The notes under the pieces: model-generated | The model's database searches: none | The model's input: only the letters and a program-made list of their open reading frames with translations | What the model was told of the DNA's origin: nothing | Assembly: GCF_963966145.1 (NCBI RefSeq) | Contig: NC_091047.1 | Coordinates: 29,140,001 to 29,204,000 of the forward strand | Source of the DNA: Tenebrio molitor | Taxonomy: Eukaryota; Arthropoda; Insecta; Coleoptera; Tenebrionidae | Length of the DNA stretch: 64,000 nucleotides | Direction: 5' to 3' | Program-made: the position numbers and the translations under genes | Shown here: positions 59,696-64,000 of the stretch, piece after piece | Numbering within the stretch: position 1 is the stretch's first letter | Layout: every line of letters begins with the position of its first letter

Positions 59696-62211
59696 TTAGA
59701 GGGTTCTTTTGGTCCGCAATTTTGGTGCGCCCGAAAATTTTTGTATACTTGGCCACACAATATCTTCTATCCATTTAATGTAATTAGAAACTCTGGTATA
59801 GACTCCTGATTCACCAGAACATGACTTTCCAAATGATGTTACTCCAATTATGTCATACATACAATATATTCCATCGTCAACGTGATATATCTGCAAAGGT
59901 CCTCCAGAGTCACCCTATAAAAGTAAACCGTATAGATGAAGAAGTTTGTTTATTTACCTATTTACCGCTGAAAATTATTTGTACTTCAGTTAATGTTAAT
60001 TTGTTAATTTCCGTTAGAGATTATTAGATGGTATTACAACTATTAAAAATATACACTAGAAACTCGATAATTCGTCACGTCCGGACCGGGTGGATGACGA
60101 ATTAGGGAAATTGACGAATTATAGAAAATTCCAGGAAAATTAATTAAACGCATTTTGCAGTACTTTTTTAATAATTGTAATTGACGCAAACTACAGCGTG
60201 ATCAACAATGACTGAGTCTGTTGGCAATGAAACAATTGTCAATTGTCAATTGTACTGATGTTTTTTGTCTCGTGATTCGCACTGACTGAATTTTTTAACT
60301 TTAATTAAACATTAAAAACATTTTTGGTTATGCCGGTTACGTTTATGCTATTACAAAAATGAACCTTTGATTGTAATTTTCAAATTTGCCAAATTTCATT
60401 GTTACCAACAGACTCAGTCATTCTTGATCACACCGCACTTAACTTCTACCGGGCGAACAAGAAGGACCCCCGTACATACCGGGTGATTTTAAATGAATGC
60501 GACTTTTTTTCATAGGTTGGTAATATTATTGTTGGTTATTCTGCTTTTTAATGTGATAGTTGACATAAACATAGGCGTCCTCGCCTATTTGACACAATTT
60601 ATTAATACATAAAATGTCTAAATGACATACGTACGCCAATGTGTTGATTAAGGTATCAAGTTTGCCAAAATAATTTATGAAAAATGTTCCCAACTTAAGA
60701 AAAAAAGTCACAATCATTTAAAATCATTAAAAAAAAAAATTTAACAAAAATACTACCAAAACAAAACTACGGTACGTACACACAGGTCGCTAAAAAGTAT
60801 GGATACATCACTGAATTCGCAAAAAATACTCTTTTTAAAGATATTAAATTTGACCCCCCGTGCCATTTAAAAAAAATCAGTTAGCTTTGTATCTTCAAAA
60901 TAAATGATTTTAAAAAATTCAAAAAATGTCAAATGATGGAATTTCAACACTTCTTTCTAACTGTGTACCGAATTTTAACGATCTCTGCTAAACCGTTCTG
61001 GAAATATTTAGCTGTATCCATAGTTTTTAGCGACGTGTATGTACAACAAGCATAATCAGTGGTTATACAGGGTTATTCTAAATGACTGTAGTCGAAGTAG
61101 GCCATGCCCATGTTATTACATTTTTGCCGCTTTCATGTGAACTGTTAATTTTGTCGCTGTCACTGTCATTTTTTTAAGGTTCTCGATTATAAAAGGTAAC
61201 GACAACGGTTGCGCCAATATTTCCATCTCACTTAATTTGGAGTTTATGCAAGTTAATCTGTTCGACACGATACAAACCACCCATAAAATTGTGTATACTT
61301 CTGTCTTTGTCACACTCACGGCATTTGTCGATAATATCCTCTTTTAATTTGGAGTCTCAAAAATGAACAATGAGTTGTCGCTACCTTATTTATCATCGAG
61401 AACCTTACATTTTTTAGGTGAAAAGTGCGGTGATGAGAATTTTATTTATTTTTGTTAAATTAAAAATTGAATCCAGAAATATTGAGTCGTTTTGCACCCA
61501 ATATAACTCCCATGTGTGAACAGTGTGTGTGTAGTCACTTATTTACATTATTTTGATGTTTTTTTATGTGGAGCGGCAACCATAAATTTTACATTCAGTT
61601 TTCACGCCTACTTCGACTACAAACATTTAGAATAATCCTGTAATTGAGGTGACGAATTACAGAACATGACGAATTAACGAGTGACTAATTATCGAGTTGC
61701 TACTCTATTTGTTATATTAGTTTAGAAAAGTCAAAAAGTCAAAGTCTTATGTACATTTGATAATAATTATTGTCTTACCAAACAAGTATCTTCAATTTTC
61801 TTTTCACTCTTTGAACCAGCACATAGTTGGGTATACTTCACAATTCCATTCTTAAGTTTCTTTTTTGAAATATGGTATATATATGACGAATTGCATGAAT
61901 CATTATCAACTAACTTCAGTGTTACTTTGCGTAGGTCTCCGTTTGATACACCGCCATCAAGTGTCACATCACCCCATCCAGTCGCGATTGCTCTTTCAAA
62001 TGATATTTCTGGTTTTGAATAAAGGCATGCGGGTCTTGCGTACGAGTTCATTTTAGCGGGTTTTTCCAACTTGATTAGTGCTATGTCATGGTAGTTACTA
62101 GGATACATATACTGCGGATGTGGTATAAGCTTCAAAATATTCAATCTTTGTCTATGAGAGGATTTGTCGAAGAGATTCGTTGTACCAAGTTGTACGTATT
62201 TGGGTTCCCCA
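59696..62211 (-). CDS. Trypsin-like serine protease, C-terminal two exons
   Basis: Exons 62211-61779 and 59914-59696 (TAA) join in phase. The first carries HDIALIKL with the catalytic Asp, then PACLYS and ATGWGD. The junction gives EDTCL-GDSGGP, with the nucleophile Ser, and the Asp six residues before it predicts trypsin-like cleavage after Arg/Lys. GVTSFGKSC and GVYTRVSNYIKWIEDIVW close the fold, with a basic tail of about 20 residues. The general look is that of insect snake/CLIP-type secreted proteases of immune or developmental cascades. The upstream acceptor (TTTTAG before 62211) shows more exons exist. No exon with the activation site or catalytic His was seen up to 64000, so the gene either extends beyond the window or is truncated. 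Confidence 0.75.
60196..60447. repeat. Nested MITE with GCGTGATCAACAATGACTGAG arms
   Basis: GCGTGATCAACAATGACTGA continues to GTCTGTTGG, and the complement (CAACAGACTCAGTCATTCTT then GATCACAC) ends at about 60447. The interior is non-coding. Confidence 0.55.
60771..61045. repeat. Nested MITE with ~34-bp arms (GTACGTACACACAGGTCGC)
   Basis: GTACGTACACACAGGTCGCT then AAAAAGTATGGATAC pairs with GTATCCATAGTTTTTAGCGA then CGTGTATGTAC. The interior is non-coding. Confidence 0.6.
61068..61640. mobile_element. TA-flanked CAGGGTTATTC element, 573 bp
   Basis: CAGGGTTATTCTAAATGACT then GTAGTCGAAGTAGGC pairs with GCCTACTTCGACTACAAACA then TTTAGAATAATCCTG. TA lies at both ends. It belongs with the other CMGGGT-ended elements of the window but has its own interior. 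Confidence 0.7.
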
Positions 62212-64000
62212 CTAAAATATACATATACTTATAATATTCAAATTCTTTGGACAAAATGTATAAAAAAATTGTCTCGATAACATGAAAACAATATCGTCTC
62301 CAATAGTGAAACACAAAGTCAAAGGATTTTTACGACGACTACTAAGTGTAAAACTGAAGGACAATTATTATCTGGACAAATTAAGATGCAGTCCACTGTA
62401 TTATTCGTTAGTGCAGGTTCTGTGTCCGTAAATTAGTATTTACGAAGTCTTAAGTACACATTTCATAACACTCAAACGGGTTTCGAAAAGGAGCTCTTTT
62501 CGATACGCGTTTCAGGAACATTTACTTAAATTTTTAATGTTGGCAGTGACTCATAGTGAGTTGTTGTTACGTGATCTTTTCTCTTTAATACAGTCATTAT
62601 TATTATTATTATTATCAGTGTTCACTGCACTTCACGACACTTTAAATTCAAAACTTACAATTATTCGTCTATTTACCAGCGTTACCAACTTAGGTATATT
62701 TGTCGAATATAATTTTCCTAGCATTATGTTTTGAACTTTTTTTTTAATTTAAGGGACAAAATAGAAAAAATATTGTATTATACTCGTTTTATAAGCCATT
62801 TTGTCGCATTTGTTTGCTTTATAGCACTCGTCGCTGCGCTCTTCGTGCTCTAAAAAAACGCGTGCGACAAAATGGTGTCTTTTAAAACTCTTATAATAAA
62901 TTACTATTATGTTACAGTAATGAAATGTGTACCCACTCAAAGACTGTGACCAATAGTGTAACCTTTGATCCAGTTTGAGCTTTTTCTTCGTAGGTATACA
63001 TCTTCATTTTTCTCATTCTCAGTGCATTTTCAATTACCAGTATTGTCTTTAGGTAGCTGATAAGTATAGAGGTACACTTATACGAAAAATAACTCACGAC
63101 ACAAAGGATTTGAGATCCCTACATTAACACACAAGCGTGAACACTTAAGATCGGTTGTATAAAGCTTAGTTAACATCGTATCAGCTAACAACGGGTCAAA
63201 TCGGAAATCCACCCATTTAATTGGCTGATTCAAATCCAATATTAAATTTCCCCCAATCAGATTGCTTGACATAATGTTAACTTTAACAACGAACTTGACA
63301 TCGTTTTATACAACGTGCCTTAGAGTTGGCGTTGAAACCCCACACAAATTTTGGATGTGCCGCACCCTCGCAACGTTAGCCAAACTAGTAAACTTGATTT
63401 CCACTTCCGCCAGGAGCGCCACCTATCGGTGATACTAGTCTCATTCATTTTATAAGGCTTGCGGCACATTAAACCCTGTCACCAACGCCAACTGCGATGG
63501 GACAATCATTTATAATGATCCTGTATAGTCCTCCAAAGTTCCTAAGAGCTCATAAAATTTAGGGGTGTAATGAGCCGTTATAAAAATATTTTTTCCGACG
63601 ACCACTATGAAAAATGCGTAAATTCGCACAAATAACTATTATTGAAAGTTGGCTATTGCATGCAAATAGCGAACCCGTGTGCAATGAAACTGGTTAGCCA
63701 ATCAGATACCTTCTAGCCTGTGCGCAATGAAATCATTGCACACAGTTGTAGTAACCATGGCCACCAATGTATGTTTTGTCCGCAGCTCTGTCGAATAATA
63801 TTTGAAGTTTGAAGGAATACCGAATATTAGCGTTTTTTTTTGTGGTCGTCGGAAAAGTATCGTGTATACCACGTGTTGAAAATTCGATTTCACACTCGTT
63901 TGCTTAAGCCACGCGCCTACGGCTTGTGGCTCAATTCTGCAAACTCGTGTGAAATCTTTCATTTTCGACTCTTGATATACAATATACTATATATATACAG
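62212..64000. other. Right end of window, no gene confirmed
   Basis: This region is upstream of the visible protease exons. It contains hairpin-like elements at 62791-62875 (CATTTTGTCGCA with TGCGACAAAATG) and 63590-63857 (TTTTTCCGACGACCAC with GTGGTCGTCGGAAAA), and a pair GAGTTGGCGTTG / CAACGCCAACT at 63314-63491. Open frames are short and unrecognised. Confidence 0.45.

Larger units (their letters stand above)
60054..61705. mobile_element. pogo/Tigger-like element with nested MITEs, in the protease intron
   Basis: CACTAGAAACTCGATAATTCGTCAC on the left pairs with the complement of GTGACTAATTATCGAGTTGC...CTC on the right, flanked by TA. The CTCGATAATTCG core is typical of pogo/Tigger ends. 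GACGAATTA motifs recur inside both ends. No transposase remains. Three smaller elements are nested in it (60196-60447, 60771-61045 and 61068-61640). Confidence 0.6.

Overview
This is a eukaryotic, AT-rich, intron-bearing and transposon-dense window, best read as insect and most likely a darkling beetle (Tenebrionidae). Tracts of (TCAGG)n, the telomeric repeat known from Tribolium and relatives, occur at 48.04, 53.71, 58.92 and (very short) 5.51 kb. The host genes are typical insect genes with short introns and good GT/AG junctions. Identities come from reading translations by eye; no database search was run.

Host genes. (1) An XK-related putative phospholipid scramblase, + strand, 524-17806, five exons totalling 422 aa with a 14.9-kb first intron. 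(2) A complete NF-YC gene, - strand, 19917-18607, six exons, 322 aa, converging on the XK-related 3' end. (3) A decayed copy of a small gene, - strand, 20583-20188. (4) An RPS6KC1-like protein (PX, MIT, degenerate kinase), + strand, 21169-25767, eleven exons, 731 aa. (5) A second complete NF-YC, - strand, 35110-31203, same six-exon structure and 322 aa, its fifth intron swollen to 2.7 kb by transposon sequence. (6) The intact version of the small gene, - strand, 35757-35374, two exons, 107 aa, with a faint resemblance to the KEOPS subunit GON7. Items 2+3 and 5+6 are a segmental duplication in which both NF-YC copies stayed open and one neighbour died. Three CCAAT boxes are kept upstream of both NF-YC copies, suggesting autoregulation. 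(7) The last two exons of a trypsin-like serine protease, - strand, 62211-59696, whose 5' part is not seen.

Mobile DNA. The introns and the 36-64 kb half hold many TA-flanked elements ending in CMGGGTG (7.1, 8.1, 13.7, 28.2, 38.8-44.3 kb) and related ones; foldback elements; a hAT MITE family; a hAT fragment with an exact 8-bp target duplication (44908-45585); a Tc1/mariner-type element with DD41D spacing (41368-43273), itself split by a MITE and lying inside a 5.5-kb composite element; the endonuclease-domain end of an R2-like LINE (37.7-38.3 kb); an unassigned transposase-like ORF cluster (31.6-32.95 kb); and a dimeric tRNA-like SINE with a 13-bp target duplication (54375-54730). From 46.6 to 53.9 kb a satellite-like repeat is interrupted by several insertions, the largest a GC-rich 5.6-kb R1-clade, telomere-targeted type LINE (SART/TRAS-like) bounded on both sides by TCAGG repeats. 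It has frameshifts and stops and is dead.
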